Shown here: piece by piece, positions 31,201 to 37,600 of the stretch
Layout of the letters: each line of letters opens with the position of its first letter
How positions within the stretch are numbered: position 1 is the first letter of the stretch
DNA from: Fragum whitleyi
Lineage: Eukaryota; Mollusca; Bivalvia; Cardiida; Cardiidae
Direction: 5' to 3'
Assembly: GCA_948146395.1 (NCBI GenBank)
Contig: OX411556.1
Location: forward strand, 32,579,056 to 32,643,055
Length of the DNA stretch: 64,000 bases
Notes under the pieces: generated by a model
What the model was told of the DNA's origin: nothing
The model's input: the letters and a program-made list of their open reading frames with translations, nothing else
Databases searched by the model: none
Program-made: the position numbers and the translations under genes

Positions 31201-34019
31201 AAATTTAGATAAACGCTGATTTGACATGTAGAGCTACAATTTAGGGACTAATTAAGGACAGGGCGATGGAAAAAAGGGCAGGGCGCTGATTTTTGACGGC
31301 AAGGCAGGGCAGGGCGGGGCGCCCTTCTGAAAGGGCCTAGCTGGAGCACTCAGGGGTCTACACTCGCTTCAAAATTCTACTGGTCCATAGGACCTGTAAC
31401 TGTCAAATTCAACAGGTCCCCTTACAACTCAACAGGTCCAATAATTAGCAATATTAAAAAAAAGTTATATCATAACTAACGGATCTAAAACACTTCATGA
31501 AGGCCGCTGAGCTCATCACTAAAAATAGAAAGCGCATCAAGAATTACAAAGGTAAAGGGATATGCTGCATGCATAAGTAGGGAAAGTGTATGACAGTTGG
31601 GTTGAGAGATCCAACCAAGAAAATTTCATAATGTTTTGATGGTTCAGAGACATGCTGTGGATTTTTTTTAAATAAAACAGATTTATTGTTCTAAATGTGG
31701 GTTTCTTTCATCCTGACATTTGTATATTTTGAAAGATTTTCAACCCAAGATAACCAATGGAAAACAATTACACAAATACATGACTCTTGTATGTTTGTGA
31801 GTGTTTATTTTCTTTTAAGGCTATCATTAATTTTCAAGACACGCATACTTTTGGAAGAAGTCCTACCTACTGTGACAAAATAAGAAATCCCGTTTCTCCC
31901 CATAAAATCCGTATACAAAGCGAATGAAACGCATAAATATATCCTTATGAAGAAAGGGTGCATCTCACGAGGGTAACTTAACAAGCGCGGGTCGCGTGCT
32001 AAGACCACAAGGTACCCCAAAAATAGCTAAACACCTGGTGTCTGCGTCTTTGATCACCCGTTCTCCCTCTTCGAAAATTATAAACTGTTCCGAATTCTTT
32101 ACGAGAATTAAACGTTTATTTTTCGTGAATTCGCCAGATAGCAGCATCTCGGACTTAATTTTGATTATTGGAGCAAAACACGAAATACAAGTAATTTCTT
32201 TCTTTGGTTATAATTGTACAAGTCTTTTGCATTTATTTTTTTCATATCCGGAGAACTTATTAATTCTTCAATAAAAATTGCCGATTGAGTTTCATCTTAT
32301 TTGTACGAAGGGTTTGTACTGTAAATGGCCGAACCAAAATAAATTACCTTTTACATGTTAAAAAAATCCCAATATGCCTTTAAATTAGACTGATTAGTAC
32401 ACACAAGAAAAGTGTAACACCTTGTCAGGGTTAACACACAACACAGACGTCGAGACCGTCAGGCGGCGCCTTTGAATCTCGTAGAAATTTAGACATATTG
32501 AAAATGGATTTGAGTTTGATAATAGTTGATTTGCTGCAAAAACAGAAGGTTCTAAACGTCTTGTCAGAAAAACAGCTGATATATTCTTAGAGGAAAAAAT
32601 AGTAAAAGAAAGGTTATGTCAATCCGTAAATTTACATTTTGAATTTGATGCTATTTTTGGTTCCGCGAGAGTTGTACCGAAAAAATTCCGAGATGAACCG
32701 GCTGTTGCCGTAAAAACTCCGATAGTTTATGATGGACCCCTCAAGAAAAATATCCACGAAAATGACCTCCTTTGGCATTTAATGGTTGTGGCTGAATTGA
32801 TCGTAAAGAGTATTTACATTGTTATAAAAAATTTGCCGGTCAGGCGGGTCTGTTCCTGATTTTTTAGCAGGTCCGACCGAAATATAAGTGGTCTCGGACC
32901 GTCGGACTTGAGGGAATCTCGACCCCTGAGCACTGGCTTATATTTTCGTTTACTAGGCTAAACACTATTAAAGATATATACAGGCCGAGTTGACGGGCCG
33001 AGTTTTACACAGGCCGAGTTTTACGCGGGCCGAATTTTTAACAGGCCAAGTTGACAGGACACCAGTTGCAGATGGGCCAAGTTGACCAGTCACCTTTTAA
33101 ATAGGCTAAGAAAGAAATGGTTTTCTGTTAGAGGCAAAGTTGCTAAAATCCATGAATCCCAAATATCCGAGTTCCTAATAAAGGGTTATTCTGTAGCTTT
33201 TCCATGACTTTTGTCCCTGGAATATACCATGGCTCTTCGTATTTTCACGGTACAAACTAGTCAATTATGAATGGGCTTCAAATTAAAAACAAATCTTGAA
33301 CTAAAACACTATGCATTATAAGCCTGTTCCTTAATCTGTCCATCAGCAAGATTATAGGGGTCTTGCAAAAAACGTTTATAGCTGTAAATGCCTCTTGATG
33401 TTGACCACCGTCATAATCACGATATTGAGTCAGTACGTCATATTTCCACGGTAGTTTACTAAATCTATCTTGAAAGAATTTAGTAAGGTCCAAAGATTTG
33501 ATTTTCATATTCTTTTACATTTCTCAATGTATATGCACCATGTATTGGTCAAATTTGCATTGTGTTTACGATTTTGATACAAGAAAATGGAGTTAATTTG
33601 GAAAGGGGGTGACTGAATGATGGAACATGATGCCTATTTTGAATGCATTGATATTTTAATTAATTTCATATTTATAATTCAAGAAAGTGTTGATCTTCTT
33701 AATTTGGTTAATATGTATAGGGTTTGTTCATAAAATGTGCATCAATTCTAAGCCACCAGAGCAAGCTTTATGCTAAAATTCGATTGCCGCGAAAATACGG
33801 AGTTGGAGTATAGAGAGTTCTGTCCTAATTACAATCATGAAAATTAAAACTTTACTTTCTCATGATTTGTAAATGAAATAAATAAACTCAATAAAATTCA
33901 TCCCCATGATTGTTTAACCCCGAAGTGTTATAATAATCAAGGAATTTACTTCTGACAAAGAAAATAAGATTACCTTCATTTGTAAACAGACTCCACAACC
34001 TCGAAAATAATAACCCCAT
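10251..34019 (-). CDS. ARL5: ARL5, Arf-like small GTPase (complete, six coding exons)
   Basis: The spliced product is 179 residues (540 nt with stop), the same length as vertebrate ARL5A/ARL5B. Coding exons on the minus strand are 34019-33974, 23374-23314, 18273-18126, 15428-15345, 11936-11785 and 10299-10251, all with AG/GT borders and matching phases. Visible features are Gly2 after MGLLF (myristoylation in the family), P-loop GLDNAGKT at 23-30, switch [10 protein letters not shown] near 46-54, switch II WDIGGQE at 65-71, NKQD at 125-128 and CCALTGEG at 157-164. Known family role: ARL5 on the trans-Golgi binds the GARP tethering complex in endosome-to-Golgi retrieval. It is divergent to SNF8. 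The C-terminal end (LTNNLKRR) differs from vertebrate paralogues, and the sequence does not say whether it is nearer ARL5A or ARL5B. The introns are up to about 10.6 kb and full of transposons. Confidence 0.96.
10640..11160. repeat. Dispersed GAAATTGACAAG repeat in ARL5 intron 5
   Basis: GTGAAATTGACAAGATGA, GAGTGAGTTTTGAGT and ATGGTTTTGATTGAGATGAATGTCAATTTC-like blocks recur in the same order at 62290-62760. Confidence 0.6.
11395..11771. mobile_element. Palindromic MITE, CAGGGGTGTGGAATT family (copy 1)
   Basis: Left end CAGGGTCCAC, right end GGAATTCCACACCCCCC. Subterminal ACTTGTC...GACAAGT repeats are present, and the central hairpin pairs GAAGAAAATGCTG with CAGCATTTTCTTC. It ends about 13 nt from the ARL5 exon 5 donor. 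Confidence 0.75.
11785..11936 (-). CDS. ARL5: ARL5 coding exon 5 (NKQD and CCA motifs)
   Basis: Begins [18 protein letters not shown] after TTTCAG and ends ACCALTGEG at donor GTAAAT. It contains the guanine-specificity NKQD and the CCA motif. A palindromic MITE begins roughly 13 nt downstream of the donor. Confidence 0.96.
11940..13500. other. ARL5 intron 4, mostly unassigned
   Basis: No exon is seen. 12890-13030 is a CAGCTGCTAT-type repeat and 13060-13195 shares the TTTTTGACCCC...CAAGGGGTC block with 17590-17735 and 28101-28560. Confidence 0.4.
13200..13664. mobile_element. Palindromic MITE with TGACATCA flank
   Basis: A large hairpin at 13529-13647 pairs AAGATTGATTAATATTTCA and AACAACAAAGG with their inverses around a CCACTCGTGAAAATATAGC loop. 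The flank at 13200-13500 (AAAAGCAGTGAAATTATC, GATGTCACAATG) matches 52400-52600 in inverted order, so the full element is about 450 bp. Confidence 0.7.
14036..14257 (-). mobile_element. piggyBac-like MITE, copy 2
   Basis: TTAA at 14032-14035 and 14258-14261; termini CCCTTTCCTGTTT and (inverted) CCCTTTGCTGTTT. It is inverted relative to copy 1, with the same central hairpin. Confidence 0.85.
14262..14475 (-). mobile_element. tRNA-derived SINE, family A (copy 1)
   Basis: The minus strand has a tRNA-like head with box A GGTCTAGGTGTAGAGC and box B GAGTTCGATTCCCGG. A body with TTGGTTCTTTCATTGGCCC and ATTTTCCAGGAAGCAG follows. Same family at 26017-26201 and 51541-51751. Confidence 0.75.
14630..14706. 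repeat. Perfect-like palindrome CCTATGTTGTGGGTAC
   Basis: CCTATGTTGTGGGTAC..ATTTGAATCG pairs with CGATTCAAATGTGTACCCACAACATAGG. Related half-palindromes are at 21215, 26615 and 45850. Confidence 0.7.
15345..15428 (-). CDS. ARL5: ARL5 coding exon 4
   Basis: 84 nt in phase 0 between TTTCAG and GTAAAG. It encodes [20 protein letters not shown] then LYKMLANE, matching the ARL5 segment between the WNTYYTN motif and the NKQD exon. Confidence 0.96.
15484..15640. mobile_element. Palindromic MITE fragment (same family as 13200-13664)
   Basis: GAATAATTGTTTG...AGTAAGATTGATTAATATTT then ATATAGCTTTTGTTGTTG; one arm is shortened. Confidence 0.6.
16705..16930 (+). mobile_element. tRNA-derived SINE, family B
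   Basis: The plus-strand head has box A-like GGGCCTAGAGGCATAGGC and box B-like GTGGTTCCAACCCC. The body contains GGTGTAGAATAGGGTGGC and GTGTTCTAGAGCAGC. It is located in ARL5 intron 3. Confidence 0.65.
17080..17735. repeat. Dispersed TTTTGACCCC repeats
   Basis: Two diverged copies (about 17080-17480 and 17590-17735) with AGTTTTGACCCCC and CAAGGGGTCAATGACTCCC, as in the hAT-like element at 28101-28560. Confidence 0.5.
17821..18085 (-). mobile_element. tRNA-derived SINE, family C
   Basis: The minus-strand head GATTAGCTCAGTTGGTAAGC (box A) and GGGTTCAAACCTCGG (box B) is followed by GACCCATGGCGGATCTCAGC and an AATAAATAAA tail. It starts 41 bp downstream of the ARL5 exon 3 donor on the transcribed strand. 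Confidence 0.8.
18126..18273 (-). CDS. ARL5: ARL5 coding exon 3 (switch I and II)
   Basis: Acceptor TTTCAG; the first T completes a Phe codon, then [18 protein letters not shown] and [21 protein letters not shown], ending at donor GTCAGT. The open frame continues into the intron for about 40 codons, but those residues are not ARL5-like and run into a SINE. Confidence 0.97.
18285..18470. repeat. CAGCTGCTAT-type repeat copy
   Basis: TTTCAACAATCTTTCAGTTATAT, CACCCTTTCCCAGGCTCCAG and CATCAACCAATTGGTGG match the copies at 9095, 23055 and 25145. Confidence 0.6.
18600..20696. mobile_element. mariner/Tc1-like MITE, split by a hAT-like insertion
   Basis: TA borders at 18598-18599 and 20697-20698. 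The termini CAGTCAATAATGCTCAAGCG and (inverted) CAGTAAAACTTGCATTAAGC share the AAGCGACC subterminus. Without the 18760-20511 insertion the element is about 340 bp. Confidence 0.7.
18760..20511. mobile_element. hAT-like non-autonomous element with 6-bp target duplication
   Basis: Termini CAGAGCTCCAGATA and (inverted) CAGAGCTCCAGATA are perfect over 14 bp; CATTAG lies at 18754-18759 and 20512-20517. Inside are three direct repeats of about 143 bp (AAAGTTATGACACCCC near 19784, 19932 and 20067). No transposase-like frame is seen. Confidence 0.85.
20700..21540. other. Unassigned intron sequence with a MITE remnant
   Basis: 21400-21500 contains GAGAAAACTTAGTTTG and a GAAGAAATTTCTTG...ATGATTTCTTCTTTT hairpin resembling the shared MITE core. 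21080-21130 resembles the AAGCGACC mariner-like ends. No gene seen. Confidence 0.4.
21541..22988 (-). repeat. Eight-copy ~157-bp tandem array element
   Basis: Monomers recur at about 21690, 21846, 22003, 22159, 22316, 22473, 22628 and 22784, each with CAATAACTCAAAAAGTGGGC and GATCTATAAGTGTACAAAG. One end is GGAGTCCCCCACTGG, the other GACGGACAGACGGACG then the hairpin TCCCCCAACCGG...CCGTTGGGGGACTA. It lies in ARL5 intron 2. Confidence 0.85.
23055..23275. repeat. CAGCTGCTAT-type repeat copy
   Basis: GATTGATTGATTTGATAGAG, GGCAGCTGGAGCAC and CAACCCATTGGTGAGA; 39 bp from ARL5 exon 2. Confidence 0.6.
23314..23374 (-). CDS. ARL5: ARL5 coding exon 2 (P-loop)
   Basis: After acceptor CTTTCAG it reads [19 protein letters not shown], followed by donor GTAAGT; split codons at both ends (phase 1 in, phase 2 out). 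It carries the GTP-binding P-loop. A MITE lies about 38 nt upstream of the acceptor. Confidence 0.96.
23413..23765. mobile_element. Palindromic MITE, CAGGGGTGTGGAATT family (copy 2)
   Basis: Starts CAGGGGTGTGGAAATATC, has TTGTCCATGGACAAG and the GAAGAAAATGCTG...CAGCATTTTCTTC hairpin. The right terminus is eroded. It sits about 38 bp upstream of the ARL5 exon 2 acceptor on the transcribed strand. Confidence 0.65.
23814..24221 (+). mobile_element. piggyBac-like MITE, copy 3 (interrupted)
   Basis: TTAA at 23810-23813 and 24222-24225, CCCTTTGCTGTTT and inverted CCCTTTCCTGTTT ends. The element is split near its central hairpin by a 180-bp (GTCC)n element at 23880-24059. Confidence 0.85.
23880..24059 (-). 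mobile_element. Pearl-like (GTCC)n mini-element, copy 1
   Basis: AAGAGCTGTCACTGTAAGAT at one end, the ATGCCTCCCTATCGGGGGCA hairpin at the other, and an imperfect (GGAC/AGAC)n tract between. No target duplication is seen. It is nearly identical to 38364-38550 outside the tract. Confidence 0.85.
24265..24483 (-). mobile_element. tRNA-derived SINE, family D
   Basis: The minus-strand head GACAAGTGGTTAGGATAGTG (box A) and CTGATCAAATCC (box B-like) is followed by a body with CACCCAGGTGTATAAGTGC. Confidence 0.6.
24764..25002 (-). mobile_element. TTAA-flanked MITE, CCCTTGTCATGCTGAA family (complete)
   Basis: TTAA at 24760-24763 and 25003-25006. The termini CCCTTGTCATGCTGAA and (inverted) CTCTTGTCATGCTGAA match over 15 of 16 bases. 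The internal CACATATGTGCAG palindrome is present. It is inverted relative to the copy at 422. Confidence 0.85.
25145..25340. repeat. CAGCTGCTAT-type repeat copy
   Basis: CTTTCAACAATCTTTCAG, TTTCCTAGCCTCCACC and TATCAACCCATTGGTGGA; one of six copies in the window. Confidence 0.6.
25345..26010. other. Unassigned ARL5 intron 1 sequence
   Basis: 25545-25580 carries a short CAGTTACAACTGTTCC palindrome half. The remainder matches nothing else noted in the window and shows no exon. Confidence 0.4.
26017..26201 (-). mobile_element. tRNA-derived SINE, family A (copy 2)
   Basis: Minus-strand box A GTGGTCTAGAGGTAGAGC, box B GAGTTCGATTCACGG, body TTGGTTCTTTCATTGACCC; same orientation as copies 1 and 3. 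Confidence 0.75.
26690..27475 (-). repeat. Tandem-monomer element with TACCCCCC head
   Basis: Monomers of roughly 140-180 bp share CCTTGACCTATGTGA, GCACTTCCTT and AAGTTTCATGATTCTAGGTC. They end in GACAGACAGAC repeats and a head hairpin ATACCCCCCTC...GTGGGGGGTAT at 27440-27473. Confidence 0.7.
27476..28095. other. Diverged tandem-like repeat, no gene
   Basis: AAAATATAAGCAAG and AAAATATAAGAAAAG, with GGTCAAGGTTATTG phrases, suggest an old continuation of the preceding element. Confidence 0.4.
28101..28560. mobile_element. hAT-like MITE carrying a LINE insertion
   Basis: Termini CAGGGCTCGTGTTTGAG and (inverted) CAGGGCTTGTGCTAGTG. Removing 28172-28490 plus one ATTTGACCCC leaves about 130 bp. 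Confidence 0.7.
28172..28490 (+). mobile_element. 5'-truncated LINE: reverse transcriptase ORF C-terminus and 3' tail
   Basis: The open frame to TAA at 28444-28446 reads [14 protein letters not shown], then [19 protein letters not shown] and [13 protein letters not shown], typical of the end of LINE ORF2 proteins. A short 3' UTR and (GTGA)n tail follow. ATTTGACCCC at 28162-28171 and 28491-28500 is a 10-bp target duplication. Family inference: a clade with short-repeat tails such as RTE-like, not proven. Confidence 0.85.
28730..28851. repeat. 61-bp direct duplication
   Basis: Two tandem copies beginning AGCAGGATGAAATCAGTTTG at 28730 and 28791, with few differences. Confidence 0.9.
29032..29300 (+). 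pseudogene. LINE ORF2 C-terminal remnant
   Basis: A plus-strand frame reads [37 protein letters not shown] and [16 protein letters not shown]. The pattern RGH-LKL, F-QR-I--WN-LP and SLN-FK--L is the usual end of reverse transcriptase proteins of CR1/Jockey-type LINEs. The upstream portion is absent. It is a different LINE from 28172-28490. Confidence 0.75.
31990..32236 (-). pseudogene. Open frame on minus strand of inner hAT-like element
   Basis: Reads [20 protein letters not shown] then [20 protein letters not shown] and RCLAIFGVP. It is unrecognised. Its position between hAT termini suggests a remnant carried by the transposon. Confidence 0.3.
32530..32859 (+). pseudogene. 109-codon open frame inside inner hAT-like element
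   Basis: Open from just after a TGA (32527-32529) to TGA at 32857-32859, with no early ATG. It includes [34 protein letters not shown] and [16 protein letters not shown]. The composition is protein-like (charged and hydrophobic alternation, few rare residues). The family is not recognised; it could be a transposase remnant or captured host exon. Confidence 0.4.
33090..33973. other. ARL5 intron 1 proximal part
   Basis: No repeat family recognised. A minus-strand frame at 33508-33278 starting [20 protein letters not shown] is open for 76 codons but has no support as an exon. Confidence 0.4.
33974..34019 (-). CDS. ARL5: ARL5 coding exon 1
   Basis: Encodes [15 protein letters not shown] plus the first base of the next Glu codon, then donor GTAATC. 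The start Met is chosen because the resulting Gly2 and hydrophobic N-terminus match ARL5 and give exactly 179 residues. A longer overlapping open frame in another phase has no ATG start and is a shadow. Confidence 0.93.
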
Positions 34020-34583
34020 CTTTTGTCTTCACTTTTTTCACTCAAAGTTAATTTTTTGGACACAATTCTGAGACTTCTCAGTGGTTCAACTATGTAGAAA
34101 TTCACTTTAGGTTAAACCCATTTTTGATTCGGTAACCATAAATTCTTGAAAACCATCGAACTTAAGGGAATTCCAAAATTATGACATCAACTTTTTCCTC
34201 AAATGTTGTTGACACGATACAGCGGAAATGTTAAGTTTGACTCACACGCTTGCGCAATGAAGCGGAAAAGGTCATTTCCGTTTAAAGTCCTAGTCATTTT
34301 CGGTTAGAGTACCCAAATCAACGAAAAACAGTAAAACAAAACTATATTTAATGCGTCTTTTAGAATTGAACTTAGCTTAATAAATTAAGAAATCATACTT
34401 TTAGCCTTTACAATACATCAGGAAACACAATTTTAGATTAACTTGAATAATAATTGAATTTAAAAATCAACATTAGGTTATCGAAAAGACCATTCATCTA
34501 GAACAACAACGACCTAAATATTTTCTTTACTTTCAGTTATGTTCCATGTCTAGTTAGTTCTTCCCCAGACAGTCCAAACAGGA
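34020..34583. promoter_or_regulatory. Divergent ARL5/SNF8 promoter region and 5' UTRs
   Basis: The 564 bp between the two start codons. No known repeat family from this window is seen in it. It holds three GGAA-core sites of ETS type (GCGGAAA at 34222 and 34262, and a reverse TTCCG near 34276) and a TTGCGCAA palindrome (C/EBP-like) at 34250-34257. No convincing TATA box is seen. Transcription start sites are not defined by the sequence. Confidence 0.6.
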
Positions 34584-34637
34584 ATGAGAAGGAGAGGTGT
34601 TGGCGTTGCAGCCTTAAAGAATAAGGATCTTGCCCAG
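34584..34637 (+). CDS. SNF8: SNF8 coding exon 1
   Basis: ATG opens [18 protein letters not shown], then donor GTTTTA (weak but GT). The RRGVG block is the conserved SNF8 N-terminus. Confidence 0.92.
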
Positions 34638-37600
34638 GTTTTAAAACTTTCGTGTTTTAATTGTGATCATTTGATAGGCCAAACCAGAAAAGGCCCCAAG
34701 TAAAATCGACCCAAATCCAAAAATTGCCTTTAGTTAGTCCTTTAAATCATTTAAAGCATTTGCCATCATTTAGTTAAAGAAGCTACATATAATAGCTAGG
34801 ACATTAGAAATTTTTTACAGAAATGTTTCGAGCCTAGACAGTCTGCACAGTCCTTGTGTCGGGTTCAACGCTTGTATGTTATTCCAGGTCATTGTAGCAT
34901 TTTGATGATGTCAACATTACCTTTACGTCATGTATAATACTTCAATTCATGGGATTCACCTGATGAAGGCAGCTGTGCCCCTGAAAGCTAGTGTAAAAAT
35001 ATATCAATATTACGGAAATTAAACTTAGATCAATTGCTCATATAAGGCAGCAATGCTCAAATTTCCATGAATTCAAAATTATACAATCCTTCAAGTTTTT
35101 TTTAAGTAGTTGAATTTGCTCTTGAAAGTAAATTTTAAAGCCGCTAAAAGCTAACTTATGAGTATGCCGAATTACGTGGAAAAAATGGAATTAGAATTAA
35201 CTCAATTAAGATTATAGAGGGTCCCCTGTAATTTCCGTGTTGCTATGATTGTCAGTATACTAACAGACAATTCAAATTTACTGTTTACAATCTGCACCAT
35301 TTCGAAAAGCCTTTGCTGATTTTTTTTAATAAATAACAAATTTATAATTTGAACGTCGATTTCACTGATACCTTGCTTGGTGATTTTGGTAATTTGATGG
35401 TGATATCAGTGATTTAGGTGGTGATTTAAGTTAATCGTCGCACCCCTTCATAAGGGTTATATCAACCTCATATAGCTTGGTTTTATATCAATAAATTAAT
35501 AAGATAATCTTAGGACATCTACAAAAGACATAGTCATGATAATGTCCACTGAATAGGGGGTGAGAAATCGATGTTTCAGATGTCCAAAATGGAGTTCATT
35601 CTTGACTAAAAATGTCCTCTTATGTCACTTATTTCTTCCTGAAAACAAGTAGCCTCAATGAACAATAGTTAACAATGATTTAGTTATTACAAAGTATTTT
35701 TCTTTAATACATTATGGAGAATTCGTTGGCTAAAGAAAGACCGCGAGATGGATATGCAACAAAATGGGCTTCAACATTTGAGAGAAAACAATCTGATTGA
35801 GATTTTGAATTAATAAATCAATCAATAAAATGATCAAATTAATACATCTAGACATAAGATCAGCCAATTATTGTCTACGTTTGAAATTAATTTCTTATAA
35901 GTCCATTTCTATGTGAGAAGGTCCATTTCGCTCCATTTCATGGTGACTTGTTGATTTTGTATTTTAGACTGACCAAGCCAGGACTCTCATAACTATCTGA
36001 TGTAAAGCCGTAGGACCATGTGGAAATCAACTTTAGAAAATTAAAATATTGTACACTATTGTAGGCTTCAATTCTTTTCTAAGTTTGATCCCCTAGGGTA
36101 CATTGTGCTTTTAAAGCAATTGTCAGGTAATGAATCAGGACCTAGGTAGAAATGTTACGTACCTACATTAATACCCAGGGCATAACTGTTGTTTATTCGT
36201 TATATCTTTGTTTCTACTGAAGCTATTTGCTTAGAAACTTTGCAAATGCTTCTCTGGCCATAATATTAGCCTTTAAACAATGATCAATTACTCTGATATC
36301 TTATTCAGTGGAATTTTAACCATTTTCAGACTTATAAATTCTTGGCTAAGTTTTTATGTGCAACTGATTGATATCTGTAATATCTCTGTTTGAGGCTGAG
36401 TGTTTCTACTAAAACTATTTCTTGGAAACTTTGCACATGCATCCTTGACTATCATTTCATGCTCTAGACCGACTCATTTCTCTGATATTCAATTTAATGG
36501 AATTAATCCAATGTTGACATTGATTTGCTGTTACTATCCAGCACTAGGAATAGTCGAGCTTTGCTGTCTTCTGCAGCGCTGGTTTAGATTTAGAGTCAAA
36601 CTTTCTTTTTCTTATAAAGAGATAAATTCATCAATTTACTTGTTAAACTTAAGTTAGTATATAAGATATAACAATGAAATTTTGAGAAAAAATAATGTTT
36701 TGACCTTTAAAAGATTTCTCCACAGAAAATAAGAAATGTTCAGAATTTTCTATCATGATAACTGAAGCATTTATGAAAGAAATCTAACCTAATTATAATT
36801 TGTTTGCAGGCAAGATACAAAGAAAAGGGAAATGAAATTGCTGAGGATCAATTTACACAGGTGAGTTGGGTTCCAACAACAAACACCGTAAAAGCTCTGA
36901 TAGAACCCTGGGGTTCTATTAGAATCATTGCATTTCTTTTGAAAAGGATTGGCTATAATTAGAGGCTACACTACAGTCATATCACTGGCTCAGTGCAAAA
37001 CAGTTTTAACTGCCTATAAACAACAGCTTGCAACTTTCTGGGTTTGATATTCTGGCAGAAGAAATAGTTTATTGCAGGAAAAGACTACAATTATTTCAAT
37101 TTTTAAGCCCCTGCATCAATAGATAGGGGCATATTGTTTTTGGCCTGTCTGTTTGACTATTTGTCTGTTACTCTGTTTGTCTGTCCAAAGAAAACTTTAA
37201 CATTGGCCATAACTTTTAAATGGTAAGTGATACAGCCTTGATATTTCACAGGTGCATTGCTTGTGACAAGAGCATTCTGTGAATACTTCAATAAAGGTTT
37301 TCTGTCAAGGTCAAGGTCATATTTACAAGGTCCCTTTTTTCAATATAAAAACTTTTACATTGCCCATAACTTTTAATGTAAGTGTAAAAGCCTTCATTTT
37401 TCACATGATGATTGCTTGGGACAAGCCGTTTTTGTTGAAACTAACCTTAAGTCATATGTCAAGGTCATTTTTCAATGTCAAATTTGTGAAAAATTAAACT
37501 TTTAACATTGGCCATATCTTTGGAATGGTAAATGACAAAGCCTTGATAATTCATATGTTCATTGCTTGTGACAAGACCTTTTTGGTGAATACAAAAGTCA

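Larger units (their letters stand above)
31351..32928. mobile_element. Inner hAT-like element with 6-bp target duplication
   Basis: AGCACT at 31345-31350 and 32929-32934. The termini CAGGGGTCTACACTCG and (inverted) CAGGGGTCGAGATTCC pair over the first 8 bases. It is 1578 bp. It lies inside the right terminal repeat of the middle element and contains open frames on both strands (separate entry). Confidence 0.85.
30195..32935. mobile_element. Middle hAT-like element (split) with 5-bp target duplication
   Basis: GCTTA at 30190-30194 and 32936-32940. The left terminus is CAGTGCTCCAGCTAGG. The right terminus is restored as its exact inverse only when the inner element and one AGCACT are removed, giving about 1157 bp. 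It contains (GGGGAG)-rich and T-rich tracts and the sequence GAGTCGCGAAGCGACGAG. Confidence 0.88.
29763..33063. mobile_element. Outer MULE-like element with 9-bp target duplication
   Basis: Flanked by AGTTGCAGA at 29754-29762 and 33064-33072. The termini GGTTCACAGTCAACTCGGCC and (inverted) GGTGTCCTGTCAACTTGGCC match 15 of 20. Multiple subterminal ACTCGGCCTGT repeats lie inside each end in inverted orientation. Without the inner insertions it is about 560 bp. The 9-bp duplication suits Mutator-like elements; no transposase is seen. Confidence 0.8.

Noticed and set aside
33278..33508. 76-codon frame [16 protein letters not shown] in ARL5 intron 1
   Set aside because: Protein-like, but no homologue recognised, no clear partner exon and no promoter; kept only as a note in the intron entry.
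33914..34105. 63-codon minus-strand frame upstream of ARL5
   Set aside because: It opens at GTG, not ATG, and lies in a different frame from the true ARL5 exon 1 that overlaps it.
35714..35797. 28-codon ATG frame ([18 protein letters not shown]) in SNF8 intron 1
   Set aside because: Short, lacks a donor in phase, and SNF8 is complete without it.
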